Shown in pieces: positions 10,270 to 21,200 of a stretch of DNA of 64,000 bases. This DNA is from Paraescarpia echinospica. Its lineage: Eukaryota > Annelida > Polychaeta > Sabellida > Siboglinidae. Location of the stretch: contig CM034541.1 in NCBI GenBank assembly GCA_020002185.1, positions 47,635,064 to 47,699,063 of the forward strand. The letters are read 5' to 3'. Made by a program: the position numbers and the translations under genes. The notes beneath the pieces were generated by a model, which saw nothing but the letters and a program-made list of their open reading frames with translations, was not told the DNA's origin and did not search any database. Position 1 is the stretch's first letter. Each line of letters starts with the position of its first letter.

Positions 10270-12503
10270 TGAGGGAGTGATGCTGACCAGAAATAATGAT
10301 ATGAAGACATGATAATATACTGTTGGTAACACAAAAACAATAAAAGTTATATCCATCTATATGTTACAATAAACAATATGTAATGCAATAAAGATGTTTT
10401 GACGATCAGTCGATATCTTATTCTTAGTTCTTACTTATTTCTGAAGTTTGTGCATTGAGGCTGTTTCAAGCTTTAATTTTCTGTAGTTGTCTTCCCAATT
10501 TATACTGATTTATTGATTGTTATGCTAATGTTGGTATTGCTAAAGTCACAATTACGTAACCAATTTATTATTACAATACACAATAATCAACTTTAAAATA
10601 TTACATGTACGGTAGAAAGGGTATATGTCATGGTAATTTGCTTGATGATCATCTTTAGTTCTCTTTTCATGTTGTCTATCTTTGATTTATGTCACTGTCC
10701 GTTAAGAAAGTGTGAAAGTAATTCTCTTGCTACTCTTGCATTGCTTCATTGAGCAGATATTTTCAAGTTGTTTGTCTTTGATTTGTGTGCCGTGAGAATG
10801 TGTCGAGTCAGGCCGTAGTCTACTCTAGCATTGTATTGTTGAGCAGATCCTTTCATGTAGTTTGTGTTTGATTTGTTTTTCGCCGCTGCGCCGCTGTAGC
10901 CTCAGCTCCTCCGCTGTCTCGGCTGTGAGCCCATGACATCCGAGCACGGGGGGACAGTGCTGTTTAAAATTGTATTTTTATGTCGCGTCGCTGCTGTCAA
11001 TTTACCTTGTTCAGCTTCTCTCCGCTGTCTCGGTTGAAATTATGACATCCGAAGACGAAAACGGGGGGGGGGGTAGAAATCCATATGACTGCGCCATCTA
11101 TTATTCGGAGGGGGGGACAGAAAACCACATGTCTGGCCTCCAATTGCACATACCTTTCACAGTCCACAAAAATACACATTAATCGTCTCATAAAATTTAT
11201 ATTTCCACCCGCCATTGACGCTCCCCACAAAAACAAAAATTCACGCTCACATTTAATGGGGCAATGCCACATATCTGCCCCCCAGCGAAATTCATGGGTG
11301 CAGCTGCCCCCCACCCAGCCCCCTGTTGACGAGCCTATGTCGCTCGCCCGTCTAACTGACGTAACCAGTAACAGCGGATGCTGGGTTGAAATCTCAGCCC
11401 AATACATGGAGTTCTAACGGAGATGTGGGTGTACAAACAAGCAGAGAACGAATTGTTTTATTATAAAGATATATTGTATTTCTAGTTATCTAATATAACT
11501 TTTGACACTCACTTTTTATAATACATTAACTCGACGGGCGATCATTTCGACGGTAAATAACAACATTACACATTGTGTCATGTGTAGGAAATATATGAAA
11601 TGCGAAAGTGGGCGCTACTTGTAATCGTGCGGACGTGACCAACGACTGGTTGACCTGGTGCTTGGTGTTAAGCGCTGAGGATTTTCAAACGTCAATAACT
11701 TAAAACTATTAAAAAAAATGTCTGTATACATCCAGCGACACATTTGTAGATGGCATAATTATCTTTACGATGATATAGACAAACATTAAATGCCGCGGCT
11801 AAAACTCCGCGTACAGCCTTTTGAAATATCGAGCCCCCAAGTTCTGAACCCTCTGGACGAATTTCGAAAAAATTTAATATATCAATCTACGAACCATCTC
11901 AATGGGCCTATAAGATCACATGCAAAGTTTCAGCCCGATACATGCTAAACTGGCGAAGATTTGCGTGCACAAAAACAAAGAACGAACTGTTTTATAATAT
12001 AGACAGGCATAAGAATACTCAACAATATCAAAATGTAATAATAATAAAATGTATATTGCTGCCATTTATAATCACAACGAATGATTGTGCAGGTCCGCGT
12101 GTAGTTTGCGCCACTCTTTTTTATTTTACTATGTAAAATGTGTCGCTATTTTGGTGTGACATTGAAGTTATATAGAGGACCAGTTAGAACATGGCGTATT
12201 GCGTGCATGAGTCACCCTTATCAGTGGGTGAAAAAGACCTCTAAGAGTAACATGTAATTTGGTGTTCTTGATTTGTTATAGTGATTTTATAGTCGACTGG
12301 CGCGTAGAATTACGGGGTTAGATCTATATCTGCACCATTGAAACTTGTAGTTAAACATGGCTGCGTGATTCTGGGATTGCCCCTTAAAAATACATATGAA
12401 ATGATTGCGTTGGTGTTGTCTTTGTTGTGATGTGTAACAAAATACGTCCATAATTAATTAATTCGACTTTGGTTAGCCGCCTAACAGAAATTACTATTTT
12501 ATA
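10270..12503. other. non-coding, dispersed repeat fragments
   Basis: No supported gene. A GC-rich CTCCGCTGTCTCGG ... ATGACATCCGA motif occurs twice (about 10910-10945 and 11020-11055). A G/C-homopolymer-rich stretch lies at 11060-11330. A roughly 80-bp sequence with ACAAAGAACGAACTGTTTTA occurs twice in direct orientation (about 11395-11475 and 11930-12005), like 3' ends of a dispersed element. Confidence 0.55.
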
Positions 12504-13823
12504 GACAAGATATAGAATTACAATGAATGTTGCCAATGTGTATTATATGTGGATCTAGTACTTTATAGTGTATGGTATAATGCTAGTTTAATTCAAAGAC
12601 AAGATATAGAATTACAATGAATGTTGCCAGTGTGTATTATATGTGGATCTAGTACTTTATAGTGTATGGTATGATGCTAGTTTAATTCAAAGACAAGATA
12701 TAGAATTACAATGAATGTTGCCAGTGTGTATTATATGTGGATCTAGTACTTTATAGTGTATGGTATGATGCTAGTTTAATTCAAAGACAAGACATAGAAT
12801 TACAATGAATGTTGCCAGTGTGTATTATATGTGGATCTAGTACTTTATAGTGTATGGTATAATGCTAGTTTAATTCAAAGACAAGATATAGAATTACAAT
12901 GAATGTTGCCAGTGTGTATTATATGTGGATCTAGTACTTTATAGTGTATGGTATAATGCTAGTTTAATTCAAAGACAAGACATAGAATTACAATGAATGT
13001 TGCCAGTGTGTATTATATGTGGATCTAGTACTTTATAGTGTATGGTATAATGCTAGTTTAATTCAAAGACAAGATATAGAATTACAATGAATGTTGCCAG
13101 TGTGTATTATATGTGGATCTAGTACTTTATAGTGTATGGTATAATGCTAGTTTAATTCAAAGACAAGACATAGAATTACAATGAATGTTGCCAGTGTGTA
13201 TTATATGTGGATCTAGTACTTTATAGTGTATGGTATAATGCTAGTTTAATTCAAAGACAAGATATAGAATTACAATGAATGTTGCCAGTGTGTATTATAT
13301 GTGGATCTAGTACTTTATAGTGTATGGTATAATGCTAGTTTAATTCAAAGACAAGACATAGAATTACAATGAATGTTGCCAGTGTGTATTATATGTGGAT
13401 CTAGTACTTTATAGTGTATGGTATAATGCTAGTTTAATTCAAAGACAAGATATAGAATTACAATGAATGTTGCCAGTGTGTATTATATGTGGATCTAGTA
13501 CTTTATAGTGTATGGTATAATGCTAGTTTAATTCAAAGACAAGACATAGAATTACAATGAATGTTGCCAGTGTGTATTATATGTGGATCTAGTACTTTAT
13601 AGTGTATGGTATAATGCTAGTTTAATTCAAAGACAAGATATAGAATTACAATGAATGTTGCCAGTGTGTATTATATGTGGATCTAGTACTTTATAGTGTA
13701 TGGTATAATGCTAGTTTAATTCAAAGACAAGACATAGAATTACAATGAATGTTGCCAGTGTGTATTATATGTGGATATAGTACTTCATAGTGTATGGTAT
13801 AAAGCTAGTTTAATTCAAAGCTA
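12504..13823 (+). repeat. 94-bp tandem repeat, 14 units, alternating A/B dimer
   Basis: The unit starts ACAAGATATAGAATTACAAT and is 94 bp. Units are almost identical. From unit 3 onwards units alternate between GATATAG and GACATAG near the start, so the homogenised period is the 188-bp dimer. The last unit is diverged (GGATATAG, TACTTCATAG, AAAGCTAG), as expected at an array edge. Confidence 0.95.
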
Positions 13824-13877
13824 ACCGTAAAGTAACATTCTGAACACTTAGACCTACACATTTCATTTGGACTATGA

Positions 13878-14644
13878 TTATCAAATCAAATCAAATCAAA
13901 TAAATTTATTTTGCAACAACAACAACATAGCAGTATACATACACAAAACAACCGTTTAAAAATAAAGTTGTGTTGCATGGTGGTCACATGGCATGTAATA
14001 TGCCGTCTTCCTGTGACCCCATAAACATATATTTCGAATTATATTTACGCATACGTATACGATGATTATCACGAGTGTATGATATCTTTTGTATGACAAC
14101 GGACTGGGGATGCGATAGAGAGAGAAACGAATTATTGTAGGAAATTACTGTTAGAAAACAATTATAAGAAATTTATGCGGATCCAAACATTAATATATAA
14201 AGTAAACAAATATTTAATTGCACTCCGCACATCTGGGATTTAGGCAGTGCACGTGGCTAAGATAGTTGTCTAGATATTGATTGGATAATACAAATTTCAT
14301 TTGTTGTCTGGATTTGACGTTTTGTAACTTATAATCGAGATTATTCCATAGTTTTATAAAATGGTGTTTAGGTAATTTAGATGAAAAATGTGCTCTGGGC
14401 TTCTCTCTATATAAAAGGTTACGTTGTCTAGTAATTCTGGTGTTAGTGGCTAGATTCTTTTTTGGTATATAGTGTTTGAAGGATTTAGGCAGTGTATTAT
14501 GGTGATAATCATACATAAATAGTGATATATGCAACCTGTGAATATCAGTGATTTTAAGTATATTTTCATATTTAAAGATAGGATCGGTGTGGCTTCTATA
14601 TATTTTTTGTTAATTATTTGTATAGCGCGTTTTTGTAATATTTC
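13878..14644 (-). mobile_element. 5'-truncated CR1-like LINE, 3' part
   Basis: The minus strand reads EILQKRAIQIINKKY (about 14590-14640), a shifted frame with LFMYDYHHNTLPKSF (about 14490-14530), then a C-terminal block with PRAHFSSKLPKHHFIKLWNN up to the stop at 14214. The 3' end is an (ATTTG)n-type tail seen on plus as TCAAATCAAATCAAAT at 13879-13910. It is frameshifted and dead. The Gypsy element abuts its upstream edge. Confidence 0.8.
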
Positions 14645-14778
14645 TGTTGTAGGGACACTAAACATACAGTTTCGTTCACTGGGATCGACGACGGAAACTA
14701 CAAAATACAGTTTGTCATTTATCACTCACACTGTTGTTTGTTATCGTCTTTATTGTGCTTATATTCACGGTCTCAACA
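14645..14778 (+). repeat. candidate 5' LTR of the Gypsy element
   Basis: It starts TGTTGTAGGG directly against the LINE sequence and ends CTCAACA just before the primer binding site, so it has TG...CA ends. At 134 bp it would be short. No second LTR exists to confirm it. Confidence 0.45.
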
Positions 14779-14779
14779 A

Positions 14780-14797
14780 TGGTGACCCTGACGTGAT
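14780..14797 (+). promoter_or_regulatory. candidate primer binding site
   Basis: TGGTGACCCTGACGTGAT follows the candidate LTR end by one base. A leading TGG is expected for pairing with the CCA end of a tRNA. Which tRNA was not determined. Confidence 0.5.
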
Positions 14798-15069
14798 TAT
14801 TCTAGAGACTTAGTTGAGATCAAGATACATTCTGTGCTCAATCAAACGCAACAATCGCACAATAGACAGTGATAAAGTGCAGCTTCCGTGAAATTGGTTA
14901 GTGCTAACCTGATCACCAGAGGCGCCGCTGTGCACATCGACGCACCGTAGAACGCTGACATTTCGCCATCTAGCGGGTTGTGTCACACTAAACGTCTTCC
15001 ACTATGACTGAGCGCCTCCAGACCATTATCGTGCGTCGTTCGACGGCAAAGCGATGAATCACGAATATT

Positions 15070-16176
15070 GTGAACAGATTTAATAAAGTGAAAACCAACG
15101 ACAATGCACATCAGACGGTGAAAGATCTGCGTGCTGATATGCGGAGCGCGTTGCATGCGTTTTGCGAAGTCGATCGACAGTTGGCGCCATTACTAGAGGC
15201 TACGGAGGCGAACGCATTGCCGACGGACAAACCGGCCACCTCGCGCACCGTCAGCGAGTACATTCTAGATTCCGAAGAGTATGTAACGACTGCAGAAGAC
15301 ATGCTGTTTGAGGCGGGATGCTACGTCGACAGCCACCAGCCTCAGCCTTCGACCACCTCGACCGTAGAGTCTACTGTCTCCATCCCGTCACGAGGGCAGA
15401 AAGTGTCATTCCGACAAATGACTCACGACGACTGTCGCTTGTGGTTCGCGCAGCTGGAAGATGTGTTTCAATCACAAGGCATTACGTCGCAAATCAACAA
15501 GTTTGCTGCACTAACAACTCTGTTAATAGAGGAAGAGGCGTACGTGGTGCGGGATTTTACGATGCTGGGCAGCGAGCGTCCCGCCGATGTTTTTGAAGCG
15601 GCGAAGTCGCTCTTCGTCCAACGTTTCGAGCTGACCTTCCACCAAGGGCTCACACGTGCCCTCGCCATGGGCGGCATGGAGGCCGACGAGAAGCCTTCAC
15701 AGTGGATGGCTCGCTTCAGGCACGCGGGTGGTGATTGGACGCGGGAAGACGTCGAACGTTGGGCACTCCTGCGACGCCTTCCGTCCTCGCTACGAACAAC
15801 GCTTGAGATGCCATCGCCACCACTGCCCATGGAGGAGTTGTTGCGCAAGGCGGATGCACTCTATGTCACGCTACCTCCCGCAACAGTGTCTAACGTCAAC
15901 GTGACGTCGCCTGAACTCGTCACTGCTGTCTACGCGTGCGACGTTTCGGCTGTCAGCGCATTATTCCGAAATCGTGGGAGTGACAAACACAATGATGACA
16001 GAAAGTCGAAATCACGCGAAGCAGTCAGATTGAAATCGAACATTGTACACTGCTGGTATCATCAGAAGTTCGGCGATCAGGCAAATTTCTGCAGTGGACC
16101 GCCGTGCCCGCGACATCGTCCTGACTTGCCAAAGGGAAAGAGTGCGCGCTCGGGAAACGCCACGGGCGGTCAGTAA
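15070..16176 (+). CDS. gag: Gypsy gag-like protein
   Basis: A 368-residue open frame with an in-frame ATG at 15070 and stop at 16176. The N-terminal half is helical and charged. The middle carries a capsid-like stretch around residues 110-260. The C-terminus has an atypical zinc-knuckle-like motif, CWYHQKFGDQANFCSGPPC (about residues 325-345), common in one group of Gypsy elements instead of CCHC. It overlaps the following protease frame, which is open upstream of its first start codon, so a -1 frameshift could join gag and pol. Confidence 0.85.
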   Translation: MNRFNKVKTNDNAHQTVKDLRADMRSALHAFCEVDRQLAPLLEATEANALPTDKPATSRTVSEYILDSEEYVTTAEDMLFEAGCYVDSHQPQPSTTSTVESTVSIPSRGQKVSFRQMTHDDCRLWFAQLEDVFQSQGITSQINKFAALTTLLIEEEAYVVRDFTMLGSERPADVFEAAKSLFVQRFELTFHQGLTRALAMGGMEADEKPSQWMARFRHAGGDWTREDVERWALLRRLPSSLRTTLEMPSPPLPMEELLRKADALYVTLPPATVSNVNVTSPELVTAVYACDVSAVSALFRNRGSDKHNDDRKSKSREAVRLKSNIVHCWYHQKFGDQANFCSGPPCPRHRPDLPKGKSARSGNATGGQ

Positions 16177-16646
16177 TCGGCGTCGTGACTGGCTCGCCCG
16201 CCTCACTCAACAAACGACTCCTCTTCGTAGCGGGTTTCTTAGTGGACTGTGGCTCGGCAGTATCAGTTTTACCGCCGACTCCTGAGGAGAAACGCTCTCC
16301 CAGTCCCACCGAGCACAACCTGTCAGCTGCAAACCGACAAAGCCTTCGTACTTTTGGCCGACGCAGTGCTCACTTCATCTTCCTTGGCCGCCCGTGTTCA
16401 CATGACATGATTGTGGCTGACGTCGTCCACCCTATTCTCGGCATGGACTTCTTGCAAGATGGAGACGGGAAACGCTGCATCATCGACCCATACAGGCGTT
16501 GTCTCACTGATCGCTACACGATGGAAGAGTTTCCGACCGACACAAAAACATCATCTGTTTTTTCGCTGATTCCTGCCACGAGTAGGCCACACCCGGCCCT
16601 ATGCTACAGTGAAGAACTCAAGCACACGGCTGCTGGAGAAGACTGA
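16155..16646 (+). pseudogene. pol: Gypsy protease region of pol (frame -1 to gag)
   Basis: It reads FLVDCGSAVSVLPP, then ILGMDFL, the two hallmark segments of a retroviral-type aspartic protease. The catalytic triplet normally D-T/S-G is D-C-G here, which probably weakens or abolishes activity. The frame ends at 16646 while the reverse transcriptase continues in another frame from about 16609, so pol is broken by an indel. Confidence 0.8.
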
Positions 16647-18303
16647 GTTTCTGTGGGCAGAGTTCCCCGAAGTTACCGAGCCCAGTTTGAGTAAACTAGT
16701 CACCATGACTACGCCGCTTCACATCGTCACTGACGGCTCACCTGTTTACACACCGTGCCGGAAACTTCACGGCGACAAAAAGACACAGGTGGAGGAGCAA
16801 CTTCGTCAGTGGGAAAGACAGGAAATAATCCAACGGTGTGAATCCAACTGGGCTTCACCTATCCACGCAGTTACGAAGTCAGATGGCCCCTGGCGAGTAT
16901 GTGGAGACTTCCGTCGTCTGAATGCCATGACCAAACTCGATAGATATCCGCTCCCTGCACTGTCTACCTTCAACGAACGACTCGCGGGTTGCACAGTGTT
17001 CAGCAAGGTTGATCTGAAACAAGCGTTTCAGCAAGTGTGCGTCAATGAGTCGTCCCACGAAAAAACAGCGATCATCACTACGCTCGGTCTCTTCAAGTTC
17101 CTCCGCATGCCATACGGTCTGAAAAACGCGGCGCAATATTTTCAGCGCAATGTACATCAGTTGCTTAGCGATTTGCCATTCGCACACTTTGTTTATATGG
17201 ATGATCTGATCGTAGGCAGCTCGAACAGAGAGGAACATGTGAGGGATCTGAGACGACTCTTCCAGCGTCTAAAGGAGAAGGGGTTACTGCTGAACCGGGA
17301 CAAGTGTCAACTTGGACGTGCATCACTTACGTTTCTTGGCCACGTGATAGACTCGCAAGGCATTGCAATTCCCCCGGAGCGAGTAGAGGCCATCAGACGG
17401 TTTCCGCTGCCAACGACCCCAAAAGAGTTGGAACGCTGCTTGGGAATCTGTGCATTTTTCCATCGCTTCGTGCCGCATGCATCCGGGAAAATGGCATCGC
17501 TTTCACGATTGAAGAGCGTCAACCGCCAGAAGGATTTCGAAGAGGCGTGGCTGCCGGAACATGACCGCGCGTTTGCGGACGTGAAAGCCGCGATCGCTAC
17601 CGCCACTCTACTCGTCCACCCTCTGCTAGACGCGCCGACCGAGATTTGGTGTGATGCGTCCAACATCGCGGTTGGGGCTGTTCTTGTTCAATTTCAACGC
17701 GGAATGTGGAAACCGCTCAGCTTCTGGAGTAGGCAACTTAACAAAGCACAGCGCAACTACTCGGCCACGGACCGAGAACTGCTCGCTGTGTCATACTCGG
17801 TAGACAGGTTCCGTTCGTACCTCGAAGGTCAGCCTATCATCGTTCGGACGGACCACAAGCCTCTTGTTGGTTCCGTTACCAAGAAGGCTAACACTGCACT
17901 TCCGATCCCGCGGCGCCATTTATTCAAAATCGCACAGTTTGTGGACCAACTACACTATCTGAAGGGAGAACGGAACGGCGTCGCTGATGCACTGTCTCGG
18001 GTGCTGTTGCAGTCGAAAGTCGCCACCGCGATGAACGCCATCGGCATCTGGTCGTCGCAGCAGGATGATCTGTGCCATGCAGATACCTTACCGACAGAAC
18101 GATCGCGTCATGCGATACAGGAAGACGTGCTCGTTGATCAGATGTTCGTACAGCGACTCAAACATCAGCGAGACTGGCATAGGAAGCAGCTACGGGCTCC
18201 CGTATTTGTTCCAGCAACGCCGTATACTCAATGTTGCCAACATACGTACATACGTACATACATACACATATGCATGCATGCGTACAGTAAAGTCTGCCCA
18301 TAA
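16609..18303 (+). CDS. pol: Gypsy reverse transcriptase and RNase H part of pol
   Basis: Reverse transcriptase motifs occur in order: VDLKQAFQQV, GLKNAAQYFQR, the catalytic YMDD (17194-17205), and LTFLGHVID. RNase H follows with WCDASNIAVGAV, DRELLAV and TDHKPL, then DALSR. All RNase H acidic residues seen are intact. The first residues belong to a linker in a shifted frame. Real pol sequence ends near 18220; the tail up to 18303 is microsatellite read-through. Integrase is absent, so the element cannot transpose alone. Confidence 0.88.
   Translation: MKNSSTRLLEKTEFLWAEFPEVTEPSLSKLVTMTTPLHIVTDGSPVYTPCRKLHGDKKTQVEEQLRQWERQEIIQRCESNWASPIHAVTKSDGPWRVCGDFRRLNAMTKLDRYPLPALSTFNERLAGCTVFSKVDLKQAFQQVCVNESSHEKTAIITTLGLFKFLRMPYGLKNAAQYFQRNVHQLLSDLPFAHFVYMDDLIVGSSNREEHVRDLRRLFQRLKEKGLLLNRDKCQLGRASLTFLGHVIDSQGIAIPPERVEAIRRFPLPTTPKELERCLGICAFFHRFVPHASGKMASLSRLKSVNRQKDFEEAWLPEHDRAFADVKAAIATATLLVHPLLDAPTEIWCDASNIAVGAVLVQFQRGMWKPLSFWSRQLNKAQRNYSATDRELLAVSYSVDRFRSYLEGQPIIVRTDHKPLVGSVTKKANTALPIPRRHLFKIAQFVDQLHYLKGERNGVADALSRVLLQSKVATAMNAIGIWSSQQDDLCHADTLPTERSRHAIQEDVLVDQMFVQRLKHQRDWHRKQLRAPVFVPATPYTQCCQHTYIRTYIHICMHAYSKVCP
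18236..18284 (+). repeat. CATACGTA/ATGC microsatellite at the Gypsy breakpoint
   Basis: Alternating CATACGTACATACGTA then TGCATGCATGCG. It separates the truncated pol from a DNA-transposon-like end. Confidence 0.8.
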
Positions 18304-18400
18304 CGGTCAACATTGGGAATGCGCAATATTACCGTTATAAAAAAATAGGCACGTTGCTGTTATGGAGAGTTTCATGACGTGAATTCTAACTAGGTGGTGC
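18285..18400 (+). mobile_element. pogo/Tigger-like terminus (one end only)
   Basis: CAGTAAAGTCTGCCCATAAC begins directly after TA (18283-18284), resembling pogo/Tigger ends (CAGT... with ATAACGG) and TA target sites. The opposite inverted end was not found in the window. Confidence 0.35.
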
Positions 18401-18639
18401 CACAATGCTATGGATGGTTACGTTGACGTTCGCTAGTTGGTACTGTCGGGAACGATACAAACCTACAGTTAACAATTATAATACACTACACAACTTGCTG
18501 TATTTAATTGGTGTTTCTAACTAATTGTGTATAAGACTGCAAATAAACTCAGTTAATCTGGTTGTACTTCGAATTTTATTAGGATGTAGACACTTAAATA
18601 AGTTGGCGAAATAAATCAGGAAATGGGAGCAGAATCAGC

Positions 18640-18818
18640 TTGATGTCCAAAATTAGCTCAGACAAGCCATGAGTATAGTCTTAAGTGATAACGGGCCGTT
18701 GTAATATTTGCCTAAGAGGTTCTCTCCAGCTAGGCCAAACCGCCTGGGTAAATATTACAACGACCGGTTACCATTTGTGGCTCGTACATAGCTTGTCTGA
18801 GCTAATTTTGGACATCAA
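18640..18818. mobile_element. 179-bp fold-back element
   Basis: The left arm from TTGATGTCCAAAATTAGCTC matches the reverse complement of the right end exactly over about 28 bp. A second matching arm segment follows (CGTTGTAATATTT). The spacer is about 40 bp. No convincing target duplication was seen. Confidence 0.7.
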
Positions 18819-19023
18819 CGTCAATTGGTTCCTCAAAACAAGATTTCCTACATTTCTGGAGATTGTGTCAGAAAGTCATGTTTTTCTGAAACACAGATGC
18901 AGACAAGGTTCTAAAACCGTGGGAAAAGTTATATGTCTGAAAGTCATATTGGACATTGAAATATAATGAATACGCTCCAGATAATTGGACTTCATTTCTC
19001 CAGCGCTTAACCACATCCTCACC

Positions 19024-21198
19024 TCACCTATCCTCTTCGGGCCTTGTGGCCCATAAGGCTGTTGTGCGACTCCGCCATCTCGCCCTGTCAACGGCTTTGC
19101 TCCAAGGTGTCCAGCCCAGTTGTTTTCGTTCTTTTTCTACTGTGGTTTTCAACGACCAACTTTTCTTGTTCCTTCCGGTGTCCATGTCAGTGCTGTCAGG
19201 CAGTGGTTGTGGTCCTTCTTTCTCAGCACATGCCCGATCCAATTCCACCTTCTTCTCTGTACTTCTGTGCTGATCTTCTCTTCTGCTGTTATGTTCTCAA
19301 TATCTTTGTTCGAAATTACTACTGGCCATCTAATTTTTTAAATTCTTCTGAGACAGTTGAAATAGAAAATGTCAAGTTTGTTGTTGTGGCTTTTGTTTAC
19401 TTTCCATGTTTCACATCCGTACAGTAACACTGATTTGACCAAAGTATTGTATAATCTGAGTTTAGTTTTTAATGTGTACACATTTGAGCTCCATATCTGC
19501 TTGAGTTTCATGAATGATGTCCTTGCTTTTTGTATTCTGTTGTTAATATCGTCACCCCCTTCTCCTTGCTTGCTGACGTTTGCGCCCAGGTATGTATATT
19601 TCTCTACTTCATTCAATTATTGGTCATCGATCTGTATTCTGTAGTTGCATTTGCTGTTTATCCTCAGTACTTCAGTTTTGTTGATTTTTAGGCCAGTTTT
19701 TGATGCAACTGCATTCATTTTTGTTGCCTTTGCTTTGCTCTGTAACTTGATGCCATAAGCGCAATGTCATCTGCGAAGTCCAAGTCTTGAAGTTTTGACA
19801 CGAATCTCCATCTTAACCCTGTGTTGTTTTCTTCAGTTGTTTTCCTCATTATACAGCCGATTACCATAAAAAACAAATCCAGACATTACGTATCCTTGCT
19901 ATCTCCAATTTTTACCTTGAACCTCTCAGATTGTTCACCTTCATCTAACACTGCACATTCACTGTCCTCGTACAAAATCTGGACTATTCTGATTACCTTG
20001 TATGGGAATCCGCAGCTCGCTATGATTTCCAAAAGGCTCTCTTGGTGTACAGAGTCGAATGCCTTTTCGAAGTATACAAAAGTTATATATAGCGTTGCTT
20101 GCCATTCCACTACCTGTTCTATTATGTTTCGAAGGATGAATATCTGCTCAACTTTGCTTCGTCCTCTTCTGAAACCTGCTTGTTCATCTTTCAAATTGTT
20201 GTCAACTCCATCTCTTATTCTATCTATTATCACTCTTCCGAACACTTTACTGGGGAAAGAAGTTCGAGTAATTCCTCTCCAGTTTCCGCACTCTGTAAGG
20301 TTGCCTTTCTTTGGTATTTTAACAATCAGTCCTTGTTTCCACGTCTTTGGTACTTTTTCTTGTTCCCAAATTGTTTTGAATAAGCTTAGAAGCCAATTAT
20401 CTGCTGTCGCCATGACTGCTTTCAACAATTCTGCTGTAATGTCATCTTTACCTCCGGCTTCCCCATTATATAGCTTCCTCGGTGCAGCTCTAATCTATGT
20501 TTGTGTTGAGTCTGTGCTGATTAAATATATTATCGGATCTAATTCAATATTTATAACGGGGTCATCGGACACAGGTTTATTAAGAACTTCTTCAAAATTA
20601 TCCTTCCATCTTGCCCGCCTGGCTGGTCCTTCAGTTATTAGGTTTCCATATTTGTCTTTTACTGCATTCGCTGTTTTGTGTTTGTCGTTACTAAATGTCT
20701 TTGTGATGTTGTAGACTTCTTTCATCCTTCCATTCCCGGCTGCTTTCTCTGCTTCTGTGGCCAGGCTCTCTACCCACTTTCTTGTATCTTGTTTCATGCT
20801 TTTCTTTACGTCTTTGTCTTTTTGTTGATACTTATCCTTGTAGCTCTGCTTTATCCTTTCTGACTTTGCTTGTTCTATGTTGTTCTTTAGTCGTTTCCTG
20901 TCTTCTGCCAGCTCCCAGGTCATTATCTCTGTTTCGTCGTAGTCCTGTAGTATATCATATCTGTTCGGTAGCTTCAGTGAGAATTGCGTTTTTATGGTTG
21001 GTTGTTGCTGCTTGATTGTGTCGAATTTATTCCTGTTCTCACTGGTCTTTTGCTTCCTCTTTAGCTTCAGCCTGATCTTCGAGCGCACTAACTGATGATC
21101 ACTCACAATGTCTGCCCCCTCATCACTGTGGTGTCCATAACTGATGTTCCGTGCTGCCTGCTCACTAGCACATGATCAATTTGGTTTTTGGTTCGCCC
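19024..21198 (-). mobile_element. RTE-clade LINE, 5'-truncated and frameshifted
   Basis: Minus-strand pieces follow RTE order: the end of the endonuclease (TKNQIDHVLVSR at about 21165-21195, SDHQLVRSKIRLKLK at about 21060-21105), a linker (20495-20990), the reverse transcriptase with IPKKGNLTECGNWRGI and EQAGFRRGRS (19886-20428), the catalytic FADD (19766-19777), KYTYLGANVS and LLYGCETW (19338-19616), and a C-terminal tail ending at 19024 with DRARWRS. At least four frame changes and stops make it inactive. The 5' part of the endonuclease is missing. Confidence 0.9.
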
Positions 21199-21200
21199 TC

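Larger units (their letters stand above)
14645..18220 (+). mobile_element. Gypsy-type LTR retrotransposon, 3'-truncated
   Basis: Order: candidate 5' LTR, primer binding site, gag, protease, reverse transcriptase and RNase H. Integrase and the 3' LTR are missing. The coding part breaks off near 18220 at a CATACGTA microsatellite. With only one LTR, the boundaries and age cannot be measured. The GC-rich coding block stands out from AT-rich surroundings, which suggests fairly recent insertion. Confidence 0.9.

Noticed and set aside
19821..20714. 297-codon plus frame, hydrophobic
   Set aside because: Shadow of the RTE LINE, whose recognisable motifs are on the minus strand.
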